Assembly (NCBI GenBank): GCA_900769445.1 | Contig: CAAGGR010000040.1 | Location: 1 to 64,000 of the forward strand | Reading direction: 5' to 3' | From: an uncultured Alistipes sp. | GTDB lineage: Bacteria; Bacteroidota; Bacteroidia; Bacteroidales; Rikenellaceae | Length of the DNA: 64,000 nt | Part shown: positions 42,230 through 50,883 of the stretch, piece by piece | Layout: every line of letters begins with the position of its first letter | How positions within the stretch are numbered: the first letter of the stretch is position 1 | Notes under the pieces: generated by a model | Databases searched by the model: none | Told to the model about the DNA's origin: nothing | What the model saw: the letters and a program-made list of their open reading frames with translations, nothing else | Translations under genes and position numbers: made by a program

Positions 42230-45055
42230 CTAATGCGCCTCGAGCCAGTTTTTACCGCTATTGACATCGGCAACAAGAGGAACGCGAAGCGTTGCTACCG
42301 ACTCCATAGCCTCACGAACAAGGATACATACCTTGTCGAGTTCTGCAGGAAGAGTGTCGATAACAACCTCATCATGCACCTGCATAATCATCTTTGACTC
42401 GATGCCCTCCTCCTTAAATCTTCGGGCAATCTCCACCATCGCAAGCTTCATAATATCGGCTGCAGAGCCTTGTATTGGGGCATTGATAGCGTTGCGCTCG
42501 GCAACACCACGCACTACACGGTTTGCTGAGTGGATGTCGTTTAGCTGGCGACGACGCGCAAACATCGTCTCCACATAGCCACTATTTGTGGCATTAGCAA
42601 CCGCCTCGTCCATATATCGCTTAACATCTGGATAAGATGCAAAGTAGTTATTTATTAGCTCTTTAGCATCACGATTTGGGATATCCAAACGTTGCGCCAA
42701 GCCAAATGCCGAGATACCGTATATAATACCAAAGTTGGCAGTCTTAGCCTTGCGGCGCTCATCTGATGACACCTCCGAAGGAGTCTTGCCATAGAGTCGC
42801 GCAGCAGTGGCAGAGTGTACATCCTCGCCAAGCATAAAGGCCTCAATAAGAGCCTTATCACCGCTAAGATGCGCCATCAGACGTAGCTCAATCTGCGAGT
42901 AGTCGGCAGCAACAAGAAGATTACCCTCCGAGGCGATAAATGCCTCGCGAATAGGCTTACCAAGCTCATCGCGAATAGGGATATTCTGCAAGTTAGGGTT
43001 TGTAGAAGATAGTCGACCCGTAGCCGTAACAGCCTGATTATACGATGTATGTATTCTACCCGTAGAGCTATTTACAAGCTTTGGTAGAGCCTCGACGTAG
43101 GTCGATAGCAACTTCTTAACACCACGATACTCGAGAATCTTATCCACTATCGGGAACTCCTTTGCAAAGCCCGTAAGATACTCCTCATCTGTCGAGTACT
43201 GCTTGGTTTTTGTCATCTTTGGCTTATCCGTAATGCGCAACTTACCAAACAACACCTCGCCCAATTGACGCGAAGAGTTGATGTTTAGCGTAGGCTCGTC
43301 TGCCATCTCACAAATCTCGCGCTCAAGACGCGCAAGATGGTCGTTCAGTGCCACGCCGTAGCGCGCAAGTGCCTCACAATCAACGCGCACTCCCGTAAGT
43401 TCCATATCAGCCAAGATATCAATCATCGGCTCCTCAATACGGTGATATAGCTCAGTCATCGCAAGCTCTGCGACCTGCTTATATAGCACATCCTTAAGGC
43501 GAAGAGTCGCATCCACACGCTCCGAAGCATACTCTGCAACACGCTCCGTAGCGACTAAATCCAACGTTAACTGCTTTGCACCCTTGCCTATCAATGTCTC
43601 TATATCGGTAAGAGTCTCGCTAAGGTAGTGCTCGGCAATAAAATCGAGGCTATGACGCGCCTCCGAGTCGATAATATAGTGCAACAACATTGTATCGTAG
43701 CGCGCACCACGTAACTCGATGCCAGCACGACGCCACACCATAATATCGAACTTTATATTTTGTCCTATTTTGGCGATATTAGCATCCTCAAAAAGAGGGC
43801 GTAGAGCATCGATACACTCAGCTCTATTCGGCTTATTTAGAGGTATATAGTACGCCTTAAACGGCTCTACTGCAAGGGCAACACCTATAATCGTGCAATC
43901 GATTGGATTGTAGTTATTTGTAGCAGTATATAGTGCAACTTTATCACGTTTTTGTAGGCTCTCACAAAGAGTTTTGACCTCCTCCGCGGAGGTTATAATC
44001 TGATAATCCTTAACACCATCAACAATCTCGATCTCTGGCTCTATGATTAACTCCTGCTCAGGAGCATCGAACATCGCAAACAAATCTCCTTGACCCGCCA
44101 TGGCAGCCTCGCGCTTAGCCAGACTCTTTTTACGCGCCACGTCGGCAAGCTGATGTTGTGGTTCCTGACAAGGTGCTGGCTTAGGCATTACTGCATCCAA
44201 CTCCTTCAAAAACGAAGTGAAGTTTAGTTCTTTATACAACGCACGAAGAGCATCGTAGTTTGGCGCACAGCGTGTAAGGTCTCGCTCCGAGAACTCGATA
44301 GGGACATCCAAACGTATAGCAGCCAAGCTCTTAGCGAGTAACAACTTATCGCCCCACTCAGCAATACTCTTACCCGTCTTACCTCCAATCTTATCGGCAT
44401 TAGCCAAGATATTCTCAGCCGTACCCCACTCTCTAACAAGCTTTGACGCACCCTTCTCGCCAATACCTGGCACACCCGCGATATTATCCGCAGCATCGCC
44501 CCACAACGCTAAGACATCGCACACAAGACTCGGATCACTAAAGCCATACTTCTCCTCTATAGCCACCCTATCGACAATCTCTATAGCATCGCCCTTCTGT
44601 CGATAGATAACACAATTATCATCCACAAGCTGTCCGTAATCCTTATCTGGCGTAACCATAAAGACACTATATCCCGCCTCAGCACCACGCTTTGCAAGTG
44701 TTCCGATAACATCATCTGCCTCAAAACCAGCAACCTCCAACACAGGGATACACATAGCCTCGAGTAGACGCTTAACATATGGTACAGAGAGTTTTATATC
44801 CTCTGGCGTAGGTGGGCGGTTAGCCTTATACTCTGGCGATATATCGCGACGGAAACAGCCTCCTGCAGGGTCAAAAGCGACACCTATAAGGTCGGGGTTC
44901 TCGCGCTTTAGAATATCGCGCAAGAACTTTGTAAAGCCAAAGACCACGGAGGTATTAATACCCTCGTGGTTACGCATTGGGCGCTGATAAAAGGCGTAGT
45001 AGTATTTGAATATCAACGCATAGGCATCAATAAGGTAGAGGCTCTTCTTCTGCAT
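42230..45055 (-). CDS. polA: DNA polymerase I
   Basis: 941 residues. The 5'-3' exonuclease domain (YLIDAYALIFKYYYAF; WGDAADNIAGVPGIGEKGA) is followed by a 3'-5' exonuclease-like domain (about 345-520). There the sequence IGQNIKFDIMVWRR and the MLLHYIIDSEARHSLD run are recognisable and may be active. The family A polymerase domain has DYSQIELRLMAHLSGD (motif A), RRKAKTANFGIIYGIS (O helix) and QVHDEVVID (motif C). It acts in Okazaki fragment processing and repair. It begins 19 nt after queD, so the two may be co-transcribed. Confidence 0.95.
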   Translation of the reverse strand: MQKKSLYLIDAYALIFKYYYAFYQRPMRNHEGINTSVVFGFTKFLRDILKRENPDLIGVAFDPAGGCFRRDISPEYKANRPPTPEDIKLSVPYVKRLLEAMCIPVLEVAGFEADDVIGTLAKRGAEAGYSVFMVTPDKDYGQLVDDNCVIYRQKGDAIEIVDRVAIEEKYGFSDPSLVCDVLALWGDAADNIAGVPGIGEKGASKLVREWGTAENILANADKIGGKTGKSIAEWGDKLLLAKSLAAIRLDVPIEFSERDLTRCAPNYDALRALYKELNFTSFLKELDAVMPKPAPCQEPQHQLADVARKKSLAKREAAMAGQGDLFAMFDAPEQELIIEPEIEIVDGVKDYQIITSAEEVKTLCESLQKRDKVALYTATNNYNPIDCTIIGVALAVEPFKAYYIPLNKPNRAECIDALRPLFEDANIAKIGQNIKFDIMVWRRAGIELRGARYDTMLLHYIIDSEARHSLDFIAEHYLSETLTDIETLIGKGAKQLTLDLVATERVAEYASERVDATLRLKDVLYKQVAELAMTELYHRIEEPMIDILADMELTGVRVDCEALARYGVALNDHLARLEREICEMADEPTLNINSSRQLGEVLFGKLRITDKPKMTKTKQYSTDEEYLTGFAKEFPIVDKILEYRGVKKLLSTYVEALPKLVNSSTGRIHTSYNQAVTATGRLSSTNPNLQNIPIRDELGKPIREAFIASEGNLLVAADYSQIELRLMAHLSGDKALIEAFMLGEDVHSATAARLYGKTPSEVSSDERRKAKTANFGIIYGISAFGLAQRLDIPNRDAKELINNYFASYPDVKRYMDEAVANATNSGYVETMFARRRQLNDIHSANRVVRGVAERNAINAPIQGSAADIMKLAMVEIARRFKEEGIESKMIMQVHDEVVIDTLPAELDKVCILVREAMESVATLRVPLVADVNSGKNWLEAH

Positions 45056-45074
45056 TTGGGCGTAGTGTTAACTC

Positions 45075-45533
45075 TTAAAAATTATCCTCAGCATACCACT
45101 CCGCATAGGATGTCGCGGTCTCGTGTAGGCGCAACGAGTAGAGTTCAATCTCCTCGGGTAGCGCACCGAGCAGACGCTCAGCAAAGTCCGCAAGCATATT
45201 CTCGCACGTAGGCTGATAATCGGTAAGCACAATCTTCGAAAAATCACAACCGATACCCATATTCTCGATGATGCTCATGGCATTGGGCGTATTACGCATA
45301 GTAAATGAGTGATCCAGACGCTCCACAATCTGCTCATTCACAACACGTTTAAGCACACCAAAGTCCATTACCATACCGAGCTTTGGCGAGTCGCTATCCG
45401 TTTCTGGTTTACCCTTCACAGTAACAAAAAGGCGGTATGAATGTCCATGTATCTCGCGACATAGGCCATCGTAACCCTCAAGCATATGTGCCGCCTCAAA
45501 TGTAAACTCCTTAGTTAATCTTATTACTGACAT
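45075..45533 (-). CDS. queD: 6-carboxytetrahydropterin synthase / PTPS family protein
   Basis: 152 residues. The zinc site is formed by FEAAHML and IHGHSYRL, with the catalytic Cys in LCREIHGH. LDHSFTMRN and PTCENMLADF are family motifs. It probably makes the queuosine precursor 6-carboxytetrahydropterin, though queC and queE are not nearby to prove it, and a pterin role remains possible. The gap of 141 nt to the DksA-like gene contains a structured segment. Confidence 0.85.
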   Translation of the reverse strand: MSVIRLTKEFTFEAAHMLEGYDGLCREIHGHSYRLFVTVKGKPETDSDSPKLGMVMDFGVLKRVVNEQIVERLDHSFTMRNTPNAMSIIENMGIGCDFSKIVLTDYQPTCENMLADFAERLLGALPEEIELYSLRLHETATSYAEWYAEDNF

Positions 45534-45565
45534 AACATCTATATATGTTGTCTGTTAATAACTAA

Positions 45566-45609
45566 GTGCCACCAATGGGAAGTACTCAAGTACGCCTCAT
45601 CGATGACAC
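45566..45609. repeat. Short hairpin related to the repeat core (copy 4)
   Basis: The apex AATGGGAAGTACTCAAGTAC (45574-45593) and following CATC closely match the apex of copies 1 and 2. The flanking arms GTGCCACC (45566-45573) and GATGACAC (45602-45609) pair with two G-U pairs when read as minus-strand RNA. The long outer arms and the 9-bp arrays are absent. It lies in the leader of queD. Confidence 0.55.
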
Positions 45610-45674
45610 CTATCTGTATCGTGTATTGCCTGAGGTGCAAGACCTAAGCAACTCTAATATTTGAGTTGTGCAAA

Positions 45675-46049
45675 CTACTTACGAGCTGTCTTAGCCTCTA
45701 TACACTCCGTAGCATGAGGAACACGCAAAAGACGCTCACGAGGAATCAACTTACCTGTGGTCTTGCAGATACCGTAGGTCTTGTTCTTGATGCGCACAAG
45801 TGCCATCTCGAGGTTACGGATAAACTTCGCCTGACGCTGTGCAAGCGAGCCATACTCCTCGCGCGAGAGAGTTGTTGCACCCTCCTCCAAAACCTTAAAT
45901 GTTGGAGATGAGTCCTCAGTGTCGTTTTCGTTATTTATAGCTGAGCGGAGCATTTCATAATCTGCACGCGCTGACTGCAGTTTCTGCTCTATCAATAGAC
46001 GGAACTCCTCAAGTTCTGCATCATTGTAACGGGTCTTCTCTTCTGCCAT
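45675..46049 (-). CDS. DksA/TraR-type protein with an incomplete zinc finger
   Basis: 124 residues. A predicted coiled-coil N-terminal two-thirds (ELEEFRLLIEQKLQSARADY) leads to the C-terminal finger region TYGICKTTGKLIPRERLLRVP followed by HATECIEAK. Only two Cys remain where the classical DksA has four, as in many Bacteroidota members. It likely binds RNA polymerase through the secondary channel; a metal may or may not be held. Its own promoter is at 46089-46120. A CAACTC/GAGTTG hairpin lies just after the stop. Confidence 0.82.
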   Translation of the reverse strand: MAEEKTRYNDAELEEFRLLIEQKLQSARADYEMLRSAINNENDTEDSSPTFKVLEEGATTLSREEYGSLAQRQAKFIRNLEMALVRIKNKTYGICKTTGKLIPRERLLRVPHATECIEAKTARK

Positions 46050-46088
46050 AATCGTATCGTTTTAGTACGGTTATCCATCATTATTTAG

Positions 46089-46120
46089 CGAAGGTACGCA
46101 AAATTTATCAAACCTGCAAA
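46089..46120 (-). promoter_or_regulatory. Promoter of the DksA-like gene
   Basis: On the minus strand TTTG (46117-46120) and TACCTTCG (46089-46096) are exactly 20 nt apart. The leader is about 35 nt. Upstream, GCAAAAATTCT (46127-46137) and AGAATATTTTTGC (46146-46158) form an imperfect stem. Confidence 0.55.
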
Positions 46121-46180
46121 TATCAAGCAAAAATTCTCGCATCGAAGAATATTTTTGCACATGTCATAGTGGTTGGTTTT

Positions 46181-46258
46181 CGACATAAAATTAGCCCGAA
46201 TGGGATATAATAAGTTTATTTCCTATTCGGGCTAATGACCTTTTATCTTATGAGATTA
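46181..46258 (-). repeat. Hairpin relative of the repeat core (copy 3), after the FadL-type gene
   Basis: Perfect 12-bp outer stem ATTAGCCCGAAT/ATTCGGGCTAAT (46190-46201, 46225-46236) around an apex that keeps the AGGAAATA...TATCCC pattern. On the minus strand it is preceded by GATAAAAGGTCAT, close to the GATAAGGGGTCAT in copies 1 and 2. It starts directly after the stop codon at 46259. No T-run, so it is not a standard terminator. Confidence 0.65.
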
Positions 46259-47929
46259 CTAAAAGCGGAAGCCAAGCGTCACCACAAAATTCTGTCGTGC
46301 GGTCTTTGTATCGAACGTTGCACTCTCAATATAGGCTACAGTCTCGCCGTCATATGTCTCAGTAACGTAAAATGGCTGTATTGAGGTATAGTGTGCTGTG
46401 CCATACTGGTAGGCGAAGTCAAGATATGTAGTCTTATTCAGCTGCATACCAAAGCCTGCGGTTAGGAATGACTGCTTAGTCGGCACTGGGCGCGATGTTA
46501 TAGCATTTACATACTCCCTTTTAATGGCGCTATTGCTCCAGATATATCCTGCACGGAGAGCCACCGCAGGGTGTACGTAGTACTCAAGACCTAAGCGGAG
46601 GGTGCTGTTTCCCTTAAATACCCCCTTAAAATAGCTCTTATACACATCATCAAGGCCATATATTGTAGACTCCTGAAGGCGAAGTGTTTGATACCAGCTA
46701 CGCTCATAGTCGGCAGATAGGATTGCTCTATTACCCAAAGTTACAGCAACACCTGTAAGCAGACGTGATGGGGTACGAAAACGCCAAGAGTTAACGCCAT
46801 ACTCCTCGTAAATTGGAGACTGCGATTTCTGTGTAATATTAGTAAAATCACCACTCTCTAAATGAGAGGTCTCCGACTCCATACATCCATTATAGTAAAT
46901 ATCTAAGCTGTAGTATGTTGGCGTATGGTAGGCAACACCTATACGCAACCAATGCAGTGGGCGAGCCGTAACACCAAACTTGAAGTTATAACCCGAGCCA
47001 TAAAAGTTTGTTGTCTGCATATAGTCGGCATATAAAAGCTGATCAACCAATCCAGAGTCGCCACCCTCATAGAGATAGTCCTCGCCATAGAATGTTTGGC
47101 GAGTGTAGTCGATGCTCTGAATACCTATCGCGATACCAAGATAGACCTTATCTATGAGGTTGAAACCGCCAGCAAAAGACCACTCATCCACAGCACCACG
47201 CGTCTTAATCGCAGCATACTGGTCAACAACAGCATCTTCGCCAATACGGTCGATAAACCAGCCTTTGTCATCTACATTCGTTAGATAGGTGTCGTATGCA
47301 AGCACCGCACCCCAATAGAATGGATCGCCATACTCCAAGTAACCATCTGCATTAAACTGAAGGTTTTGACTATCCACAGCTGACAGCTCACGGAAATAGT
47401 TTGCCAACGAGTTATTGGCACTATGGCCTCGCGATGACATAAGGCGTTCTTGGTTGAAGTCCGCGATGCGGTTATACGATATTGCGAAATTGACATTTGT
47501 CAACACGCCAGTACTCATAGATACAGGCATCACAACGCCAAAATTAGGAACCACAAATCGGGTTGTGCGGTCGCCAAAGTTGTGGTTATTGCCACTCAAA
47601 TAAAAAGGGTCGCCCGAGGTGCTACTCTTAGCAACACTAATCATCGGCGTAAGGCTAAAATCGCCACCCACATACATAGCTACACCCGCAGGGTTAAGCG
47701 ACGCCGAGACCATATCTGCACCCAGCGCCGTGATGGCGTTACCCATAGCCATAGAGCGCGCTGTGCCGAAGTTATGCGTGGTAGATGATAGGTTGTACAA
47801 ATCCATCCACGTTGGGATATCGTTATTTAACACCATACCACCAAAGTCATAAGCCTGAGCCTTAACATTCGAAGTCGGGATAAGAGCCGAGAAGAGAGCG
47901 ACAACGCTCATTATATATATACGTCTCAT
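46259..47929 (-). CDS. OmpP1/FadL/TodX-type outer-membrane protein
   Basis: 556 residues with a signal peptide ending near VKAQA. An N-terminal stretch (GTARSMAMGNAITALGADMVSASLNPAGVAMY) is the FadL-family plug/hatch signature. Many amphipathic strands follow and the protein ends in NFVVTLGFRF, a terminal aromatic of an outer-membrane barrel. It should import hydrophobic compounds, substrate unknown. It is 26 nt downstream of the Ser/His-rich lipoprotein gene, probably in one transcript. Confidence 0.87.
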   Translation of the reverse strand: MRRIYIMSVVALFSALIPTSNVKAQAYDFGGMVLNNDIPTWMDLYNLSSTTHNFGTARSMAMGNAITALGADMVSASLNPAGVAMYVGGDFSLTPMISVAKSSTSGDPFYLSGNNHNFGDRTTRFVVPNFGVVMPVSMSTGVLTNVNFAISYNRIADFNQERLMSSRGHSANNSLANYFRELSAVDSQNLQFNADGYLEYGDPFYWGAVLAYDTYLTNVDDKGWFIDRIGEDAVVDQYAAIKTRGAVDEWSFAGGFNLIDKVYLGIAIGIQSIDYTRQTFYGEDYLYEGGDSGLVDQLLYADYMQTTNFYGSGYNFKFGVTARPLHWLRIGVAYHTPTYYSLDIYYNGCMESETSHLESGDFTNITQKSQSPIYEEYGVNSWRFRTPSRLLTGVAVTLGNRAILSADYERSWYQTLRLQESTIYGLDDVYKSYFKGVFKGNSTLRLGLEYYVHPAVALRAGYIWSNSAIKREYVNAITSRPVPTKQSFLTAGFGMQLNKTTYLDFAYQYGTAHYTSIQPFYVTETYDGETVAYIESATFDTKTARQNFVVTLGFRF

Positions 47930-47955
47930 ACTATACGTTGTTATATGTTACACTT

Positions 47956-49122
47956 TTAGCGTCGTGAAGATGTTGCACCACTGCTCGATGAGCGACTCGA
48001 CGACGAGCTACTTCCCGAAGAGCGGAAGCTCGACGAAGAACTCGATGAACGACTCGATGACGAGCTTCCCGAAGAGCGGAAGTTCGATGATGAACTTCTC
48101 GAAGAGCTTGACGATGAAGTTGACACCTTAGCCCTGCTCGATGATGACGAACTCCTAAAGTTGCTACCACTTGTAGTACCACTCTTGGTGGTGCTTCGTC
48201 CCGAAGTTGTAGAGTAGCGTGAGCCAGAGCTTGATACGCCACCACTTACGCGGCTATTATTTATACCTGATGATGTGGCGCCACTATTTCTAATTGTAGA
48301 ACTTACCCTGTTGCCACTTTGGTTTCTACCATAGTTCTTATTCGACGTAGGCGAGGTATAGCGCGACGAAGAGTTGCGACGCTCGCTTGTAAAGTACTTA
48401 TTGCCACCGCCAGGCTTATGGTTAGGACGATACTGTGGCGGATGCGCTGGGCGGTAGTGTGGATGGTGATGATGTGCGTGATAGTGCGGATAATAGCATC
48501 CATAACCCCAGTGATATGGGTTATAGCACATATTCCAATTCCAGTCGTACCACGAGTAGTGAGGGTATCCCCACATGGTATAGTAGTATGGATAGCTATG
48601 AACGCCCCAACCGAAAGCCCAAGGAGAGGCATAGATTCCGAATGTTACATTCGTAGCGCCCCAAGTACCAAACATCGAGGTTACATACTTAGGCTCCACC
48701 CATACCTGATCTCCCGAAACCATAATATTATAGAAGGCGGGATCGTAGGCCGTAGCATAACGCATAGACTCACTTGTGGCAAGGTCATAGTAGCTTGATG
48801 GTAGACGATATGTTGGCGAATTAAAGCCATAGAGACGACGCGCATAGGCACTCTCGTAGTCATTAGCGACAATAGAGGTGTAGTTCTCGCCCGTTGCAGC
48901 ATAGTACTCTGCCTCGGCAAGACGAGCCTCCCACAAAGCCTTACGTAACTCAGCCTCAGCCTTTTGTGCCTCAGCACGTGCTGTAAGCTCCTCGGCAACC
49001 ATCACACGATTGTTGGTTATATAGAGGTCGTTTGACCCATATGTCGATGACTCCATCATAGCTGTACAGCCACCGAGCATCACAACAGAAGCGAGCGCGA
49101 TAAAACGAAGTAATCTATCCAT
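47956..49122 (-). CDS. Lipoprotein with aromatic/His-rich centre and Ser-rich C-terminal tail
   Basis: 388 residues. MDRLLRFIALASVVMLGGC is a lipoprotein signal peptide (Cys 19). Residues about 40-80 form an Ala/Glu-rich helix (EELTARAEAQKAEAELRKAL). About 150-240 is Tyr/Trp/His-rich with HYHAHHHHPHYRP, suggesting metal binding or surface adhesion. From about 245 to the end the protein is Ser/Thr/Gly/Arg-rich, finally nearly all Ser with FRSSGSS-type repeats. The DNA encoding the tail contains imperfect repeats. It belongs to no family I can name. It precedes the FadL-type porin gene by 26 nt. Confidence 0.7.
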   Translation of the reverse strand: MDRLLRFIALASVVMLGGCTAMMESSTYGSNDLYITNNRVMVAEELTARAEAQKAEAELRKALWEARLAEAEYYAATGENYTSIVANDYESAYARRLYGFNSPTYRLPSSYYDLATSESMRYATAYDPAFYNIMVSGDQVWVEPKYVTSMFGTWGATNVTFGIYASPWAFGWGVHSYPYYYTMWGYPHYSWYDWNWNMCYNPYHWGYGCYYPHYHAHHHHPHYRPAHPPQYRPNHKPGGGNKYFTSERRNSSSRYTSPTSNKNYGRNQSGNRVSSTIRNSGATSSGINNSRVSGGVSSSGSRYSTTSGRSTTKSGTTSGSNFRSSSSSSRAKVSTSSSSSSRSSSSNFRSSGSSSSSRSSSSSSSFRSSGSSSSSSRSSSSGATSSRR

Positions 49123-49243
49123 AATACCAATATTTAGAAGTTATACGATATACCTTTCTCTATTACAAATTTAACCCCAATCCTAAAATTTACTACACCA
49201 CACATGGTCGAAACGCCAAAAATAGGGGGTCAAACACCCAATA

Positions 49244-49846
49244 TTAACCCTTAACCACCTCACGTCTATTCTTTAGCGCGTGGGTAATAGTAAGCTCATC
49301 GACATACTCCAACTCATCCCCAAAACCTATGCCGCGCGCAATAGTCGAGACCTTAACATCGGGGTATGCCTTCAATCTATTTAGTAGATAGAAGAGCGTG
49401 GTCTCACCCTCTACGGATGTAGAAATGGCGATAATAACCTCCTTAATCTCTCCCGTAAGGAGTCTATCCGCCAAAAGGTCTATCTTCAAATCTGAAGGAC
49501 CCACGCCCTGCATTGGCGATATCACGCCACCCAAAACGTGGTACAAACCGCGATACTGACCCGTATTCTCAATAGACATCAAATCCTGAACCTGCTCTAC
49601 GACACATACCGTCGAACGGTCTCGTCGCATATCCGAGCATATAGGACACAACTCACTATCCGACAGATTGTTACAACAACCACAGTAGCGTATCTCATTG
49701 CGGAAGCGCGATATGCTCGCTGCCAACGAATTAGCACTCTCAGGCTCCATCTTTAGGATGTGCATCGCAAGGCGCAATGCTGTGCGCTTACCGACACCAG
49801 GCAGACGTTGCAACTCACTACATACATTATCCAACAACTGCGACAT
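49244..49846 (-). CDS. recR: Recombination protein RecR
   Basis: 200 residues. A helix-hairpin-helix N terminus (LQRLPGVGKRTALRLAMHIL), the C4 zinc finger CGCCNNLSDSELCPIC and a Toprim domain (ISPMQGVGP, ISTSVEGETTLFYL) are in the family order. It loads RecA through the RecFOR pathway. It starts 4 nt after the batE-like gene. Confidence 0.95.
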   Translation of the reverse strand: MSQLLDNVCSELQRLPGVGKRTALRLAMHILKMEPESANSLAASISRFRNEIRYCGCCNNLSDSELCPICSDMRRDRSTVCVVEQVQDLMSIENTGQYRGLYHVLGGVISPMQGVGPSDLKIDLLADRLLTGEIKEVIIAISTSVEGETTLFYLLNRLKAYPDVKVSTIARGIGFGDELEYVDELTITHALKNRREVVKG

Positions 49847-49850
49847 AGAC

Positions 49851-50672
49851 CTAAATATGCTCTATTTTTGCACTTCTAATCCAACCCTTCTCGCCATCAG
49901 CAAAGATAATCTCGCTCCAGTCGCCATGGTTGCGCGACACTCGCACGGTAACACCCTGCGAAGGCTGACGAATAACCTTTGAGCCACTCTCTGGCGATGC
50001 ATGCACTGGTGTTGTATCGGCACAGATGACCACCGCACGGGTATCATTCTCTGCCTCATATTTACTATAGAGCGCAAAGGCAATGCTAAATACAATACCG
50101 ATGACAAGGACTATAGCACCAAAGAAGCCTACCATTCTGACCGTTAGACTATTAGATAGTAGGTAGAACATCACAAGTGCCAATAGTATGGCGAACATCA
50201 CAAGCGAGCCTACAGCCCAGCTATTTGAGTGGGCGAGGTTACTAATATTGCGCCAAATAGTTGCGATAAAGGACTCTGGCAACGCCTCTGTGTCGTTGGT
50301 ACTATCCACCGCCAACTCAAGATTATAGCGAGCATCCTCCAACGTAGGGTCAAGACGTAGGGCGCGATGATAGTTCAATACCGCACGACCAAGCTCTCCG
50401 CCCGCAAACTTATGTAGCCCCTGCTCGATTGCCTGCTCGCCGAGTTTGAAGTAGCTATTTGCCAAGTTGTAGTATAGATCGCCCGAGTGGTAGCCAAGCG
50501 CCACTATATGCTCGAACTTCTCTACCGCCAAATCGTAATCCTTAGCCTCATATGCCGCAATGCCATCTGCCCAGCAAGCCTCGGCTGTAGTCTTAGCATC
50601 GGCAGCTACGACCTTAGAGCATGCCACAATAGCAAATATCACTACACCTATTATATTATATATGGTTCTCAT
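49851..50672 (-). CDS. BatE-like protein with TPR repeats and an SH3-like domain
   Basis: 273 residues. A signal peptide or anchor (MRTIYNIIGVVIFAIVAC), then TPR-like repeats (GIAAYEAKDYDLAVEKFEHI; GDLYYNLANSYFKLG; ALRLDPTLEDARYNLELA), two membrane segments (about 153-200) and a C-terminal SH3b-like domain (VHASPESGSK...GWIRSAKIEHI). This layout is that of BatE from the Bacteroides aerotolerance operon. It lies downstream of batD but is separated from it by a 195-bp inverted-repeat element. Confidence 0.82.
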   Translation of the reverse strand: MRTIYNIIGVVIFAIVACSKVVAADAKTTAEACWADGIAAYEAKDYDLAVEKFEHIVALGYHSGDLYYNLANSYFKLGEQAIEQGLHKFAGGELGRAVLNYHRALRLDPTLEDARYNLELAVDSTNDTEALPESFIATIWRNISNLAHSNSWAVGSLVMFAILLALVMFYLLSNSLTVRMVGFFGAIVLVIGIVFSIAFALYSKYEAENDTRAVVICADTTPVHASPESGSKVIRQPSQGVTVRVSRNHGDWSEIIFADGEKGWIRSAKIEHI

Positions 50673-50688
50673 AGCTCTTATCGTTTTA

Positions 50689-50883
50689 GGGAGGTTCTAT
50701 AAATTAGGTCGAGTTGATTTTGTAGGATATTTTGGATAGATTTCTTATCTCTTTCGAGGGCGCTATGCGAGCATAGTAACCGAGGAAAGATAAGGAAGTT
50801 GCCAAAATAGATACAAAAGCAATCGAAATATAAAATAAAACATCCTATGGTTAAACTTAATTTACTAATTTATAGAACATCCC
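50689..50883 (-). repeat. Large imperfect inverted repeat between batD and batE
   Basis: The ends GGGAGGTTCTATAAATTAG (50689-50707) and its inverted copy (50865-50883) match at 18 of 19 bases. Inward, further paired blocks follow: TTTTGTA...TTTTGG with CCAAAA...TACAAAA, CTTATC/GATAAG and CTATGC/GCATAG at the apex (about 50753-50777). One arm carries about 37 unpaired bases. The batD stop codon TAG lies inside the right-hand arm. It could be a non-autonomous transposable element or a structured mRNA segment. Confidence 0.75.

Noticed and set aside
46190..46236. Ordinary rho-independent terminator
   Set aside because: Strong stem but no T-run on the side after the FadL-type gene, and its apex and flank match the repeat family.
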